From positions 62,001 to 126,000 of the forward strand of contig NZ_JADEYS010000014.1 of the NCBI RefSeq assembly GCF_015209595.1: a DNA stretch of 64,000 nucleotides, written 5' to 3'. The position numbers were made by a program, and so were the translations under genes. Shown here piece after piece: positions 1 to 9,494 of the stretch. Numbering within the stretch: position 1 is the first letter of the stretch; every line of letters begins with the position of its first letter. The DNA comes from Pontibacterium sinense (GTDB taxonomy: Bacteria > Pseudomonadota > Gammaproteobacteria > Pseudomonadales > Balneatricaceae). Under the pieces are notes generated by a model, which saw only the letters and a program-made list of their open reading frames with translations, was not told the origin of the DNA and did not search any database.

Positions 1-48
1 TCCGCCGCTATGAATAGCGCTGATTATTATTGTGATAAAGGAGGATTA

Positions 49-150
49 TGCGCTTCGGTCAAAACCAGGTATGTCAGATTACGACCTGTAGTTTCCTTAA
101 AGCGTTGTTTCGAAGCAGAGCAAACAGAAGAAAGAGGAGGCTGACCTAAA
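49..150 (+). CDS. possible 33-residue small protein with strong ribosome binding site
   Basis: A short frame begins at an ATG preceded by AAAGGAGG five bases upstream, one of the best Shine-Dalgarno matches in the window. It encodes 33 residues: a mixed N-terminal half with two cysteines and a very basic C-terminus (RANRRKRRLT). Its stop lies inside the inverted repeat at 137-192. I recognise no family. It could be a leader peptide or a chance frame downstream of a gene left of the window. The adjacent purU runs on the opposite strand, so the two are convergent. The call rests only on the ribosome binding site. Confidence 0.25.
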
Positions 151-192
151 ATGGTGGGAGGTATCCGCATCGGGATGCAGAGGGTCAGCCTC
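137..192. repeat. nested inverted repeat downstream of purU
   Basis: GAGGCTGACC (137-146) pairs perfectly with GGTCAGCCTC (183-192), and a smaller hairpin GCAT-CGGG-ATGC (167-178) sits inside the loop. It lies about 90 bases beyond the purU stop. On the minus strand it is followed by a C/T-rich tract, not a clean U-run, so it is at best a weak terminator or 3' stabiliser. It could also be a structured leader for a gene left of the window. Confidence 0.5.
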
Positions 193-282
193 GAAGGTGT
201 GCGCTTATCAAGACGCAAACACAGGTTGAAACTAAGGAACCTGCGAACAAGTCACAGGGTTAAAGTAGCGTCAGACGTTACT

Positions 283-1149
283 TTACTTACTAAAAACAAC
301 AGTACGGCTTCCGCACAGGAATACGCGCTTTTCGATATGGCAACGTACGGCATTCATCAGCGTGATGCGCTCCACATCCTGGCCTTTCGCGATCAGGTCT
401 TCCGGGTAGTGAGCGTGATCAACCTGCTGCAAACCCTGAGCAATGATCGGACCTTCATCCAGATCGTTGTTCACGTAATGCGCGGTTGCGCCGACCATCT
501 TCACACCCTTCTCCCATGCCTGATGGTACGGTCGTGCACCTTTAAAGCCCGGCAATAAGGAATGGTGAATATTGATCGCTTTACCATCGAGGTATGAGCA
601 AAGATCCGCCGACAATACCTGCATGTAGCGCGCCAGCACCACCAGCTCGATATCGTACTCTTCAAGCAGCTTGACGATCTGTGCTTCCTGCTCCGGTTTT
701 GTATCCGGCGTAATCGGCAGGTGGTAGTACGGAATATCATGCCACTCCGCCAGATGCTTCAGATCCGGATGGTTGGAGATAATTACCGGTACTTCAATGT
801 TCAACTGCCCCGTACGATGGCGGTACAGCAGATCGTTCAGACAGTGATCGTACTTTGACACCAGAATCGCCACACGCGGGCGGTGTTCCGGCGGCGTCAG
901 GCTCCACTCCATCTCGAACTCTTCCGCGCGAGGTGAAAAGCCGGTGTTAAACTCTTCGGCGCTAAAGCCTTCAAACTGAGGGTGAAACTCGATGCGGATA
1001 AAGAAGCGATCAGCAGCACGGTCATCAAAGGAGTGGATATCTTCCACGTAGTTTCCGTACTCCGCCATGTAACGTGTCACCACATCTACAGTGCCCAGAA
1101 CACTCGGACAGCTGGCAGTAAAGATCCAGGGTTTGAGCTTAGATTTCAT
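283..1149 (-). CDS. purU: formyltetrahydrofolate deformylase
   Basis: Hydrolyses 10-formyl-tetrahydrofolate to formate and tetrahydrofolate in the cytosol. The 288-residue protein has an N-terminal ACT-type domain (about residues 5-90) and a C-terminal formyltransferase-fold domain. The catalytic Asn and His are in INIHHSLLPGF and the catalytic Asp is in the NNDLDEGPII stretch. Its length is normal for PurU. It is the last gene of glyA-soxBDAG-purU. Sarcosine oxidase loads one-carbon units onto tetrahydrofolate, and PurU is the classical way to regenerate free folate when these accumulate. About 80 bases separate it from soxG, with no obvious terminator between. Family assignment is secure. 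Confidence 0.95.
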   Translation of the reverse strand: MKSKLKPWIFTASCPSVLGTVDVVTRYMAEYGNYVEDIHSFDDRAADRFFIRIEFHPQFEGFSAEEFNTGFSPRAEEFEMEWSLTPPEHRPRVAILVSKYDHCLNDLLYRHRTGQLNIEVPVIISNHPDLKHLAEWHDIPYYHLPITPDTKPEQEAQIVKLLEEYDIELVVLARYMQVLSADLCSYLDGKAINIHHSLLPGFKGARPYHQAWEKGVKMVGATAHYVNNDLDEGPIIAQGLQQVDHAHYPEDLIAKGQDVERITLMNAVRCHIEKRVFLCGSRTVVFSK

Positions 1150-1228
1150 AGCAATCTCTTGAATATCAGAAACTATCTTGCATGTCAGAGACCGCCCTCC
1201 TGAGAGGGCGGTCCCGGCACGTTCCAGA

Positions 1229-1903
1229 TCAGGCGTCTACCACCAGACCAAACTCGCGGCTGGCATCCTGAATCCACAGCCAGAGGTAATCCGAGAAACT
1301 GCGACGAATCACCAGCTCGAACTGTTTCTCACCGGTACGACGGATCACTGCGGTGCTTTTCGCAAAGACAGTGGAGACCACCTTGCCAACCGGGAACTCT
1401 GACGGATGCAGGTCAATCGGGGTGGATTTCTTCAGCATGTCCACCACGTTGTCACCGGACAGTTCCAGTACGGTGGAGCCACCACTGCCATTGACCAGCG
1501 AGTAGTGGCCGTCCATCTCATCGCGGAAACGGGTTTCTACGTCGAACGCTTTCAAACCCGGTACGATAATCAGCCACTCGTCCGGCGACATCCAGCGAAT
1601 GGATACATCACCTTTTTCAACGGAGGTCAGCGGCTGCAAAGGCAGCGCCATGCCCAGAACCCGCTCAACGGCCGCCAGCTGATCTGCGTTGTTTGGGTTA
1701 CAGCGCAACGTCAGATGACCCAACAGTTTGTTCTCACGCAGACGGACTCCGCCCTTACGTGGTCCCTGCTTGGCCAGGCTATCCAGATCCGCGTGATACA
1801 GCGGGGATTCCGCACGTACCTCAGGACCGGCAACCTGATTCATGACCACGGCTTTCGTGGACGCTACTTTTTCTTCCGGTACAGCTACAGTCAGATCAGA
1901 CAT
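1229..1903 (-). CDS. soxG: sarcosine oxidase gamma subunit
   Basis: Gamma subunit of heterotetrameric sarcosine oxidase, which oxidises sarcosine to glycine, H2O2 and 5,10-methylene-tetrahydrofolate. I place the start at the ATG giving MSDLTVAVPEEKV (224 residues). It overlaps the soxA stop by 8 bases (1896-1903), typical of translational coupling; a farther upstream start would run deep into soxA. The protein has the GcvT-like fold of SoxG, with the ISIRWMSPDEWL-type region seen here as VSIRWMSPDEWLI. It has no catalytic centre of its own and packs on SoxA. Confidence 0.93.
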   Translation of the reverse strand: MSDLTVAVPEEKVASTKAVVMNQVAGPEVRAESPLYHADLDSLAKQGPRKGGVRLRENKLLGHLTLRCNPNNADQLAAVERVLGMALPLQPLTSVEKGDVSIRWMSPDEWLIIVPGLKAFDVETRFRDEMDGHYSLVNGSGGSTVLELSGDNVVDMLKKSTPIDLHPSEFPVGKVVSTVFAKSTAVIRRTGEKQFELVIRRSFSDYLWLWIQDASREFGLVVDA

Positions 1904-4900
1904 TTTGACGCTCCCCTTTCGGATCAAGGAAGATCGGGCTACAAATTTCAGCTTCAACAACAGTGCCATCAGCCAGCGGGTAGAAAACTTTCTCGCCCAT
2001 CTTGTTCAGGCCACCTTTAACAAAGCCCATGGCGATGCTGCGATCCAGATTGGCACTCCAGTAACTGGAGGTGATGTGACCAACCATTGGCATCGGAATC
2101 GGTGCTTTCGGATCCAACACACCTTGTGCACCTTCCGGCAACACAACCTTAGGATCGGTGGTTTTCAGACCCACCAGCTGCTTACGGTCTTCGCGTACAC
2201 AGTCCTCACGGGCCATACCACGCTTACCGATGTAGCTGAACGGTTTCTTCTGAGCCACACACCAGCCCATACCCAGATCGAACGGGTGAACAGAACCGTC
2301 TGTATCCTGACCGGCGATGATGAAACCTTTCTCTGCACGCAGAATGTGCATGGTTTCGGTGCCGTACGGAGTCAGGTTGAACTTCTCACCGTGTTCGAAC
2401 AGCTTCTCCCACACGTGCATGCCGTAGTTGGCCTGAACGTTAATCTCGTAAGAGCACTCACCGGTAAAGGAGATTCGGAACACACGTGCCGGAACCCCTG
2501 CAACAGTGGTTTGCTTCCAGTCCATGAACGCGAAGTTCTCGTTGGACAGGTCACAATCGGTCAACTCGGCAAGCAACTTACGGCTGTTCGGGCCGGAGAT
2601 TGTCAGCGTGGACCAGTGATCAGTGACAGTGTTGAAGTACACTTCCATCTCAGGCCATTCGGTCTGATGGTAGAGTTCCAGCCATTCCAGTACGCGTGCA
2701 GCGCCACCGGTGGTGGTGGTCATCAGGAAGTGGTTCTCACCCAGACAGGAGGTCACACCGTCATCGAAGACCATGCCGTCTTCACCGCACATCAGGCCAT
2801 AACGGCACTTACCGACCGCCAGTTTGGCCCAGGCATTGGTGTAAACACGGCCCAGGAATTCACGGGCGTCTTTACCCTGAATATCGATCTTACCCAGCGT
2901 GGACGCATCCAAGATACCGACAGACTCACGCGTTGCCAGACATTCACGGTTCAGTGCTTCCTTCATGGACTCACCCGGTTTCGGGAAGTACCAAGGACGT
3001 TTCCACTGGCCCACATCCTCAAATTTCGCACCACGCGCCACGTGCCATTTATGCATCGCGGAGTAACGCTCAGGATCAAACAGCGCGCCACAGTCACGGC
3101 CGGCGATTGCACCAAAAGACACCGGGGTGTAGTTCGGACGGAAGATCGTTGTACCGGTTTCCGGAATGGTTTTGTTCAGCGCTTTCGCCGCCACGGCCAT
3201 ACCGTTGATGTTACCCAGCTTGCCCTGATCAGTACCAAAACCCATCGCTGTGTAACGTTTCACGTGTTCGATGGACTCATAACCTTCGCGACACGCCACT
3301 TCGATACCCGCAGCCGTTACGTCAGTCTGGTAATCGACGAACTGCTTTGGCGCCTGTGATGTGGGTTTCAGGTGCGGAATGTGGAACAGGGTCATAGGAG
3401 CACCCTCATTCACCTCTTCCGCCTTCGGCAACATCACTTCAGAGGCACTCAGGCCCACTTCAGCAACCGCCTTAAGACCGGCATTCAGACCTTCAAACAG
3501 TGCAGTACTGGTGCTGTAGCTACCATTGATTGCACCCGCCGTCAGCTGCTTCTGAACCGTAGGTCCCGGCAGGAAGCCGACAACATCGTCGTTCCAAACC
3601 GGACGGCTGCCCGTGTGGCAAGACAGGTGAATAACCGGACTCCAGCCACCGGAAGATGCCACGGTGTCAGCAGACAGTTTGCTCACGGAGCCAGTCACTT
3701 TATTGCCATCTGCACTGATTGGCGCAACAGACACACCGCTCACGCGCTTGCTGCCCTGAACTTCAATCACCGCAGAACCGGTGATCAGGTTCAGTCCACG
3801 CTGACGCGAAGCTTCAACACGGTCACCTTTAGGGTTCTGACGCGTATCGACAATCGCCACGACCTTACGGCCCGCATCATGCCAATCCAACGCGGCCTGA
3901 TAACCGGAATCGTTGGTGGTCATCAGCACCAGCTCGTTACCCGGTGCAACGCCGTAACGGTTGATGTAGGTCGATACCGCATTCGCGACCATGCAACCCG
4001 GTACATCGTTGTTTGCGAAGACCAGTGGACGTTCGTGCGCACCGGTCGCCAGAACAACCCATTTAGCGCGCACACGGTGCAGTCGCTGACGAGCCTGACC
4101 CGCCGGTGCAATATCGGCGATATGATCCGTGCAACGTTCGTGAATCGTCAGGAAGTTGTGGTCATGGTAGCCATTCACCGTAGAGCGCGGCAGCAACATC
4201 ACATTGTCGTATCCACGCAGCTCTTCAACGACCGCGTTAACCCATTCAGACGCTGGCGCACCGTTCAGTGTTTCTTTACTGCTCAGCAGGCTACCACCAA
4301 ACTCGTTCTGCTCATCGGCAAAGATGACACGCGCACCACTGCGAGCAGCGGTCAGTGCCGCAGACAGACCCGCAGGTCCGCCACCGACCACCAACACATC
4401 ACAGTGCTGGTTAATTTTGTCGTAGGTATCCGGATCACTTTCCAGCGGGGAACGACCCAAACCGGCCGCTTTACGAATCATCGACTCGTAGGTATCCCAC
4501 AGAGACTTCGGATACATGAAAGTTTTGTAGTAGAAACCCGGTGGCATCATGCTGCCGCCCATCTTACCGATGGTGCCCATCAGATCGGTTTCTACACTTG
4601 GCCAGCCATTCGTCGAGGACGATACCAGACCGTTAAACAGTTCCTGCTGCGTCGCACGAACGTTTGGCACCTGAGTGGCTTCAGTTGCGCCCAGCTGCAG
4701 GACCGCATTCGGCTCTTCTGCACCCGCGGCAACGATGCCGCGCGGACGGCTGTATTTAAAACTACGACCAACAATATCAATGCCGTTGGCCAGCATGGCA
4801 GATGCCAGAGTGTCACCCAGGAAGCCGTTAAACTTTTTACCGTTGTAGGTAAATGTCAGAGGCTTGGAACGGTCGATGCGACCTCCGCTCTGCAGGCGGT

Positions 4901-4913
4901 TTTTCTGTGTCAT
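1896..4913 (-). CDS. soxA: sarcosine oxidase alpha subunit
   Basis: The large subunit (1005 residues, normal length) binds NAD+ and the folate acceptor. Visible in order: an N-terminal ferredoxin-like region (PLTFTYNGKKFNGFLGDTLA), a dinucleotide-binding site (VVGGGPAGLSAAL) with a pyridine nucleotide-disulfide-oxidoreductase-like domain, and a C-terminal GcvT-type folate-binding domain from about residue 610. The start is the ATG at 4911-4913 (MTQKNRLQSGGRID), just after soxD. The frame stays open further upstream only because it overlaps soxD. The stop overlaps the soxG start. A folate-binding C-terminus means formaldehyde is trapped as methylene-THF, not released. Confidence 0.97.
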   Translation of the reverse strand: MTQKNRLQSGGRIDRSKPLTFTYNGKKFNGFLGDTLASAMLANGIDIVGRSFKYSRPRGIVAAGAEEPNAVLQLGATEATQVPNVRATQQELFNGLVSSSTNGWPSVETDLMGTIGKMGGSMMPPGFYYKTFMYPKSLWDTYESMIRKAAGLGRSPLESDPDTYDKINQHCDVLVVGGGPAGLSAALTAARSGARVIFADEQNEFGGSLLSSKETLNGAPASEWVNAVVEELRGYDNVMLLPRSTVNGYHDHNFLTIHERCTDHIADIAPAGQARQRLHRVRAKWVVLATGAHERPLVFANNDVPGCMVANAVSTYINRYGVAPGNELVLMTTNDSGYQAALDWHDAGRKVVAIVDTRQNPKGDRVEASRQRGLNLITGSAVIEVQGSKRVSGVSVAPISADGNKVTGSVSKLSADTVASSGGWSPVIHLSCHTGSRPVWNDDVVGFLPGPTVQKQLTAGAINGSYSTSTALFEGLNAGLKAVAEVGLSASEVMLPKAEEVNEGAPMTLFHIPHLKPTSQAPKQFVDYQTDVTAAGIEVACREGYESIEHVKRYTAMGFGTDQGKLGNINGMAVAAKALNKTIPETGTTIFRPNYTPVSFGAIAGRDCGALFDPERYSAMHKWHVARGAKFEDVGQWKRPWYFPKPGESMKEALNRECLATRESVGILDASTLGKIDIQGKDAREFLGRVYTNAWAKLAVGKCRYGLMCGEDGMVFDDGVTSCLGENHFLMTTTTGGAARVLEWLELYHQTEWPEMEVYFNTVTDHWSTLTISGPNSRKLLAELTDCDLSNENFAFMDWKQTTVAGVPARVFRISFTGECSYEINVQANYGMHVWEKLFEHGEKFNLTPYGTETMHILRAEKGFIIAGQDTDGSVHPFDLGMGWCVAQKKPFSYIGKRGMAREDCVREDRKQLVGLKTTDPKVVLPEGAQGVLDPKAPIPMPMVGHITSSYWSANLDRSIAMGFVKGGLNKMGEKVFYPLADGTVVEAEICSPIFLDPKGERQNV

Positions 4914-4926
4914 AACTCCGCTCCTG

Positions 4927-5226
4927 TTATTTGCTATTACCAGACTGGGCAACCACCGAAGGCTGTTCTCCAATCTTGTAAACTTCTTTGATTTCGTAAG
5001 TCTGGGTGTCGCGGGTGATGTTGAAGAACTTGCGACATCCGGCAGCATGCACCCACAACTCGTGGTGGATGCCACGTGGGTTCTTACGGAAGTAAAGGTA
5101 TTCACCCCACTCCTTATCGGAGCAGGCTTCAGGGTCCAGCGGACGGGCGATATGCGCCTGACCTGAAGCGTGGAACTCTTCCTCTTCCCGGTATTCCGCA
5201 CAGTGCGGGCAGTAGATATGGAACAT
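4927..5226 (-). CDS. soxD: sarcosine oxidase delta subunit
   Basis: Small zinc-binding subunit (99 residues) of tetrameric sarcosine oxidase. The zinc ligands of the family are visible: Cys6 and Cys9 in the N-terminal YCPHC, and a later HAAGC giving His60 and Cys64. The rest (GEYLYFRKNPRGIHHELWVH) is typical SoxD. It lies 14 bases downstream of soxB and 13 bases upstream of soxA, so the order soxB-D-A-G is the canonical one. Structural role; no separate enzymatic activity is known. Confidence 0.96.
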   Translation of the reverse strand: MFHIYCPHCAEYREEEEFHASGQAHIARPLDPEACSDKEWGEYLYFRKNPRGIHHELWVHAAGCRKFFNITRDTQTYEIKEVYKIGEQPSVVAQSGNSK

Positions 5227-5240
5227 GTAATTCTCTCCCG

Positions 5241-6494
5241 TTAGTGTGCTACACCGGCAGCGCCGTGCTCATCGATCAGCGCGCCGTCGTGGAATCGGAA
5301 CATGGAAAATGGCTTCGCCAACTCATGCATCTCGCCTTTTGCCAGTGATGCGGCAAATACGTTGCCGGACCCCGGCGTGGCCTTAAAGCCACCGGTACCC
5401 CAACCGCAGTTGAAGAACAGGTTTTTAACCGGCGTATCACTGATGATCGGACAGGCATCCGGGCACGTATCTACGATACCGCCCCACTGACGGTTCATCC
5501 GCACGCGGCTGAACATTGGGAACAGCTCCACAATCGCCTGCACCGTATGCTCAATCGTTGGGAAAGAACCGCGCTGACCGTAACCGTTGTAACCATCGAT
5601 ACCGGCACCAATGACCAAGTCCCCTTTATCGGACTGGCTGACATAACCGTGTACGTGGTTGGACATCACAACCGTATCCAGTACCGGTTTGATCGGCTCA
5701 GATACCAGTGCCTGCAATGGATGCGATTCCAGCGGCAGTTCAAAACCGGCTTTCTTCGCCAACACACTGGAATTACCTGCAACCACACAACCCACTCGAT
5801 CTGCTTTGATATCGCCGTAACGGTTGGTTTTCACACCCACTACGGTGCCATCTTCGATGATCAGGTCGGTGACTTCGGTTTGCTGAATCAGGTCCACACC
5901 GTGAGAATCCGCACCACGGGCAAAGCCCCATGCCACTGCATCGTGACGTGCAACACCACCACGTGGCTGCCAGGACGCACCCATGATTGGGTAACGGGTA
6001 TTTTCAGAACAATCCATATGCGGCACGATCTCTTTGATCTGCTGCGGATCCAGTACTTCACCGTCGACACCGTTCAGGCGGTTTGCATTTACACGGCGCT
6101 CAATATCGCGCATGTCCTGCAGGGTATGACCCAGGTTCAGTACACCACGCTGGGAGAACATCACGTTGTAGTTCAGGTCCTGCGACAGACCTTCCCACAA
6201 CTTCATCGCGTGCTCATACAGGTGAGCCGCTTCGTCCCACAGGTAGTTGGAACGTACAATGGTGGTATTACGTGCGGTGTTACCCCCACCCAAGTACCCT
6301 TTTTCGATGACCGCGACATTGGTCACACCAAACTGTTTCGCCAGGTAGTACGCCGTTGCCAGACCGTGGCCGCCGCCACCCACGATGATCACATCGTATT
6401 TCTTCTTCGGCGTAGGGTTACGCCAGGCGCGCTGCCAGTTTTCATGATGGCTAAGACTGTGCTTGAACAGTCCGAAACCTGAATAATGCTGCAT
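5241..6494 (-). CDS. soxB: sarcosine oxidase beta subunit
   Basis: Flavin subunit (417 residues) carrying the sarcosine-oxidising site. An FAD-binding Rossmann motif ([11 protein letters not shown], residues 34-44) sits behind an N-terminal extension, and a D-amino-acid-oxidase-like fold follows. His184 in [11 protein letters not shown] aligns with the region where heterotetrameric enzymes attach FMN covalently to a histidine; this residue assignment is my inference from position. The start ATG is followed by the usual [11 protein letters not shown]-terminus. The gene follows glyA with a gap of about 60 bases and no terminator. Confidence 0.97.
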   Translation of the reverse strand: MQHYSGFGLFKHSLSHHENWQRAWRNPTPKKKYDVIIVGGGGHGLATAYYLAKQFGVTNVAVIEKGYLGGGNTARNTTIVRSNYLWDEAAHLYEHAMKLWEGLSQDLNYNVMFSQRGVLNLGHTLQDMRDIERRVNANRLNGVDGEVLDPQQIKEIVPHMDCSENTRYPIMGASWQPRGGVARHDAVAWGFARGADSHGVDLIQQTEVTDLIIEDGTVVGVKTNRYGDIKADRVGCVVAGNSSVLAKKAGFELPLESHPLQALVSEPIKPVLDTVVMSNHVHGYVSQSDKGDLVIGAGIDGYNGYGQRGSFPTIEHTVQAIVELFPMFSRVRMNRQWGGIVDTCPDACPIISDTPVKNLFFNCGWGTGGFKATPGSGNVFAASLAKGEMHELAKPFSMFRFHDGALIDEHGAAGVAH

Positions 6495-6554
6495 GGTATC
6501 AGCTCCCGTTTAAGGGGCGGTCAGCGCTCGCTAACCGCCGCAGTTCTGTTCAAA

Positions 6555-7817
6555 TTAGCGGTAAACCGGGTAGTCAGCGCACAGCGCCAGTACCTGTTCT
6601 TTCACGTCGGCAATCTTCGCGTCCAGCGCTTCCGGCTGGTCCAGAACATCCAACAGATCGGAGATCCAGCCCGCCAGTGTGCGGCACTGCTCTTCTTTGA
6701 AACCACGTGTCGTCACAACCGGAGAACCGATACGCAGACCCGAGGTAACAAATGGAGACTGAGGATCGCCCGGTACAGCATTTTTGTTCACGGTGATGTT
6801 GGCGCGACCCAGCGCAGCATCTGCATCTTTACCGGTCAGGCCCTGTTTGATCAGGCTCAGCAGGAACAGGTGGTTATCGGTGCCACCGGATACAACTTCG
6901 TAGCCACGCTCGATAAACACATCCGCCATCGCGCTGGCATTCTTCACAACCTGCGTCTGATATGCGGTGAACTCAGGCTCCAGCGCTTCTTTAAAGGCAA
7001 CCGCTTTTGCAGCGATTACGTGCATCAGAGGACCACCCTGACCACCCGGGAAGACTGCGGAGTTAATCTTCTTCTCCATCGCAGTATCGCGGGAAAGAAT
7101 CAGACCACCACGCGGACCGCGCAGTGTTTTGTGCGTAGTGGTGGTGACAACATCTGCGAATGGCAGCGGGTTCGGGTACTGACCGGCAGCGACCAGACCA
7201 GCAACGTGTGCCATATCAACAAACAGGTACGCGCCCACTTTGTCGGCGATCTCGCGAAAACGCGCCCAATCGACAACACGGGAGTAAGCAGAGAAACCCG
7301 CAACAATCATTTTCGGCTTGTGCTCAACGGCCAGCGCTTCAACCTGTGCGTAATCGATCTCGCCGGTCTCTTCATTCAGACCGTACTGCACCGCGTTGTA
7401 GATCTTGCCGGAGAAGTTCACATGAGAACCGTGAGTCAGATGACCACCGTGTGCCAGGCTCATGCCCAGTACGGTATCGCCCGGTTCGCACAACGCCATA
7501 TAAACAGCGGCATTCGCCTGAGAACCGGAGTGAGGCTGGACGTTAGCGTACTCTGCACCGAACAGCTCCTTGGCACGATCGATTGCCAGCTGCTCTGCTA
7601 CATCAACGTGTTCGCAACCACCGTAGTAGCGCTTTTCCGGGTAACCTTCCGCATACTTGTTAGTCAGCACAGAACCTTGTGCCTGCATAACGCGCGGACT
7701 GGTGTAATTCTCCGAAGCGATCAACTCGATGTGTTCTTCCTGACGTTGCGCTTCACGCTCCATTACTACCCACAGAGCATCGTCAAAACCTTGGATCTGG
7801 TCATCTTTAGTAAACAT
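6555..7817 (-). CDS. glyA: serine hydroxymethyltransferase
   Basis: PLP enzyme that interconverts glycine plus 5,10-methylene-THF with serine plus THF. As first gene of the sox operon it consumes both products of sarcosine oxidase. The PLP lysine is Lys230 in [14 protein letters not shown], and [13 protein letters not shown] is the N-terminal signature. Length is 420 residues, normal for GlyA. I chose the ATG at 7815-7817 over a GTG two codons earlier because GAGGAGG sits five bases before the ATG and overlaps that GTG. In Pseudomonas a paralogous glyA is likewise linked to soxBDAG, so a second housekeeping glyA elsewhere in this genome is likely. Confidence 0.97.
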   Translation of the reverse strand: MFTKDDQIQGFDDALWVVMEREAQRQEEHIELIASENYTSPRVMQAQGSVLTNKYAEGYPEKRYYGGCEHVDVAEQLAIDRAKELFGAEYANVQPHSGSQANAAVYMALCEPGDTVLGMSLAHGGHLTHGSHVNFSGKIYNAVQYGLNEETGEIDYAQVEALAVEHKPKMIVAGFSAYSRVVDWARFREIADKVGAYLFVDMAHVAGLVAAGQYPNPLPFADVVTTTTHKTLRGPRGGLILSRDTAMEKKINSAVFPGGQGGPLMHVIAAKAVAFKEALEPEFTAYQTQVVKNASAMADVFIERGYEVVSGGTDNHLFLLSLIKQGLTGKDADAALGRANITVNKNAVPGDPQSPFVTSGLRIGSPVVTTRGFKEEQCRTLAGWISDLLDVLDQPEALDAKIADVKEQVLALCADYPVYR

Positions 7818-7826
7818 TTGCACCTC

Positions 7827-7847
7827 CTCACCCGACTAGTCGGTGAG
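7827..7847 (-). promoter_or_regulatory. hairpin abutting the glyA ribosome binding site
   Basis: In the transcript, CTCACC and GGTGAG form a stem that continues through the self-complementary GACTAGTC core, with one bulged base. Its 3' arm runs straight into the GAGGAGG Shine-Dalgarno of glyA. It could modulate translation of the sox operon, or the DNA dyad could be a protein site. No known riboswitch consensus was found here. Confidence 0.4.
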
Positions 7848-8315
7848 TCACAATTTCAGTTTTTAGTTATTTTTTCCTGCCTCTCCCCAAGTACTGCAAA
7901 GGGATAGATATCAGGCCGGGAGGTAAACGCTATACGGTGTAACTGGCTAGGGGCCCTACACGAAAGGGCGTGCTCAACAACTCCCACGACACCGATAGTA
8001 TCGGGTCTCAGAGAGGCGGCTATGCTCGAATACGTCTTGGTAATATCAATTTACGACAGCACCGGGGATATATGCGTAACAGGTCGAAGAACACCGGAAA
8101 GGCATGAGCGACACCGCTATATAGCAGCTATGACTGCTGCTCATCAGCGAATCAATAAACTAATCTCAGGCGGTGGCTTCCAGCACCGCCCTATCCTGAT
8201 TACGTCAGGATTTACCAATAGTTTTACTCACAGCGACACATACAGACAGGATCGTTGCTTGAAGGGATAACCGGTTGTTAGGGTCCGAATTTTTCCACTG
8301 ACAGACGCGGCCCCG
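7848..8315. promoter_or_regulatory. divergent glyA / DMT transporter intergenic region with dyad CCGATAGTATCGG
   Basis: This region of about 500 bases must hold the promoters for the minus-strand sox operon and the plus-strand DMT transporter. The clearest element is the 13-bp dyad CCGATA-G-TATCGG at 7992-8004, operator-like in size and position. No glycine riboswitch consensus was found on either strand. A short open frame at 8022-8270 has no ribosome binding site and no recognisable sequence, so I do not call it a gene. Confidence 0.4.
8169..8211 (+). promoter_or_regulatory. two tandem hairpins in the leader of the DMT transporter gene
   Basis: GGCGGTG (8169-8175) pairs with CACCGCC (8184-8190), and directly after it ATCCTGA (8193-8199) pairs with TCAGGAT (8205-8211). 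They lie about 105 bases before the transporter start. No U-run follows either hairpin, so they are not simple terminators. They may be part of a structured leader, but no riboswitch family was recognised. Confidence 0.35.
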
Positions 8316-9191
8316 ATGAACACAGAAACATCCACACTCAACAATGACTACATCAAGGGATTCCTGCTGGTGCTGGTATCAGCCTGTGGTTATGGTCTGC
8401 AACCCCTATTCACACACGTTGCATATAGTGATGGCGCAAGCCCGGTCGGGTTACTGGTACTGAGATTTTCCACTGCGGCCGCCATCATGCTGATCTGGCT
8501 AAGACTGCGTCGTCTGCCGATTCCGCCCCTGCGCCATAACCTGCAGTACCTGCTGGTCGGGATTGGTTATTCGGGCGCAGCGCTGGGGTATTACAATGCC
8601 AGTCATAGCATGTCGGTCAGTCTGGCCGTCATCCTGCTGTTCTCTTTCCCTGCGTTTGTGATCCTGTTTTCGATTCTGTTTCTAAAAGAGAAAGCGACCG
8701 GCAAAAAGCTGCTCAGTGTCACTCTGGCCATTGGTGGTGTGATGGTTGCTGTGGGCATCGATATTCAAGGAGACGGTCAGGGTATACTCTGGGCGTTGTT
8801 CGCGGCACTGAGTTATGGCGCGGCCATTCTATACGGTAGCCATCGGGCAAGCCCCAGCCATCCATTACAATCCGCATGTACGGTACTTATTGGTTGCCTG
8901 ATTTCATGCCTGATCGCCAGCACGATGCAAACCACCCACTGGCCACAATCTGAATTCGGCTGGCTATCGATCATCGGACTGGCGCTTTTTGCCACCATCC
9001 TACCCATTGCCACCTTTATCGCTGGGTCGCCCAAAATTGGTGCCTCGGATGCTTCAACCATCTCCACAATGGAACCGGTGGTCGCGGTTACCATCGCCCT
9101 GATCCTGATCGGTGAGCAATTAAATACCGGCACGTACATTGGAGGTTTAATGGTTATTACTGCGGTTATCATTCTTTCGCGCAGCAAATAA
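8316..9191 (+). CDS. EamA/RhaT-family (DMT superfamily) transporter
   Basis: Integral inner-membrane protein of 291 residues with about ten hydrophobic segments arranged as two EamA repeats (roughly residues 12-145 and 155-289). The second repeat ends in the typical STMEPVVAVTIALILIGEQL signature. Such proteins export amino acids, metabolites or drugs; the substrate cannot be read from sequence. It is divergent from the sox operon, so an amino-acid or methylamine-related substrate is possible but unproven. The ATG has no strong Shine-Dalgarno, so the start is only probable. Confidence 0.88.
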   Translation: MNTETSTLNNDYIKGFLLVLVSACGYGLQPLFTHVAYSDGASPVGLLVLRFSTAAAIMLIWLRLRRLPIPPLRHNLQYLLVGIGYSGAALGYYNASHSMSVSLAVILLFSFPAFVILFSILFLKEKATGKKLLSVTLAIGGVMVAVGIDIQGDGQGILWALFAALSYGAAILYGSHRASPSHPLQSACTVLIGCLISCLIASTMQTTHWPQSEFGWLSIIGLALFATILPIATFIAGSPKIGASDASTISTMEPVVAVTIALILIGEQLNTGTYIGGLMVITAVIILSRSK

Positions 9192-9261
9192 ATCCAGAAA
9201 GAAAAACCGCTCTATTAATATCCAAAGTATATATGGATATATAAAAAACCCACCCAAAAAT

Positions 9262-9287
9262 AAAAAAACCACCCATTTCTGGGTGGC
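9262..9287 (-). terminator. rho-independent terminator on the minus strand, no gene assigned
   Basis: Read on the minus strand, CCACCCA-GAAA-TGGGTGG (9286-9269) is followed by seven uninterrupted T and then an A/T-rich tract. It is a textbook terminator for leftward transcription, but no leftward gene lies upstream of it. The nearest gene, the DMT transporter, points the other way. Confidence 0.7.
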
Positions 9288-9464
9288 AAAGTATATCCTT
9301 CATTGATGGATCGGTATCGATCGATATAAATATTACCGTTTGCCCTGAAAGCCCGTTTGCCTGTATGCGCTGCATGACGATATTTTTTGCGACAAACACA
9401 GCTTCAAGTCTTACCCATAATCGATAGAATCCCCAAACCACGTGACTTACAGCTTATTTCGGGC

Positions 9465-9494
9465 AAAAAAAACCACCCAATGGCGTAGGGTGGT
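9465..9494 (-). terminator. second minus-strand terminator with the same stem sequence
   Basis: On the minus strand ACCACCC (9494-9488) and GGGTGGT (9478-9472) enclose a nine-base loop, followed by eight T. The stem matches the terminator at 9262-9287. Again there is no leftward protein gene upstream; the next gene, the BCCT transporter, is rightward. Confidence 0.7.

Noticed and set aside
1842-4991. Two very long open frames on the plus strand opposite soxA (over 500 codons each)
   Set aside because: They are exactly antisense to an unmistakable soxA, lack ribosome binding sites and show no family features. They result from codon bias in soxA.
8022-8270. 82-codon open frame between glyA and the DMT transporter
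   Set aside because: No ribosome binding site, no recognisable sequence, and it spans the hairpins of the leader region.
7818-8315. Glycine riboswitch upstream of glyA-sox
   Set aside because: Looked for the conserved aptamer segments on both strands and found none, only a hairpin and a short dyad.
9169-9441. 90-codon minus-strand frame after the DMT transporter
   Set aside because: It runs through a terminator hairpin and its T-run and has no plausible start signal.
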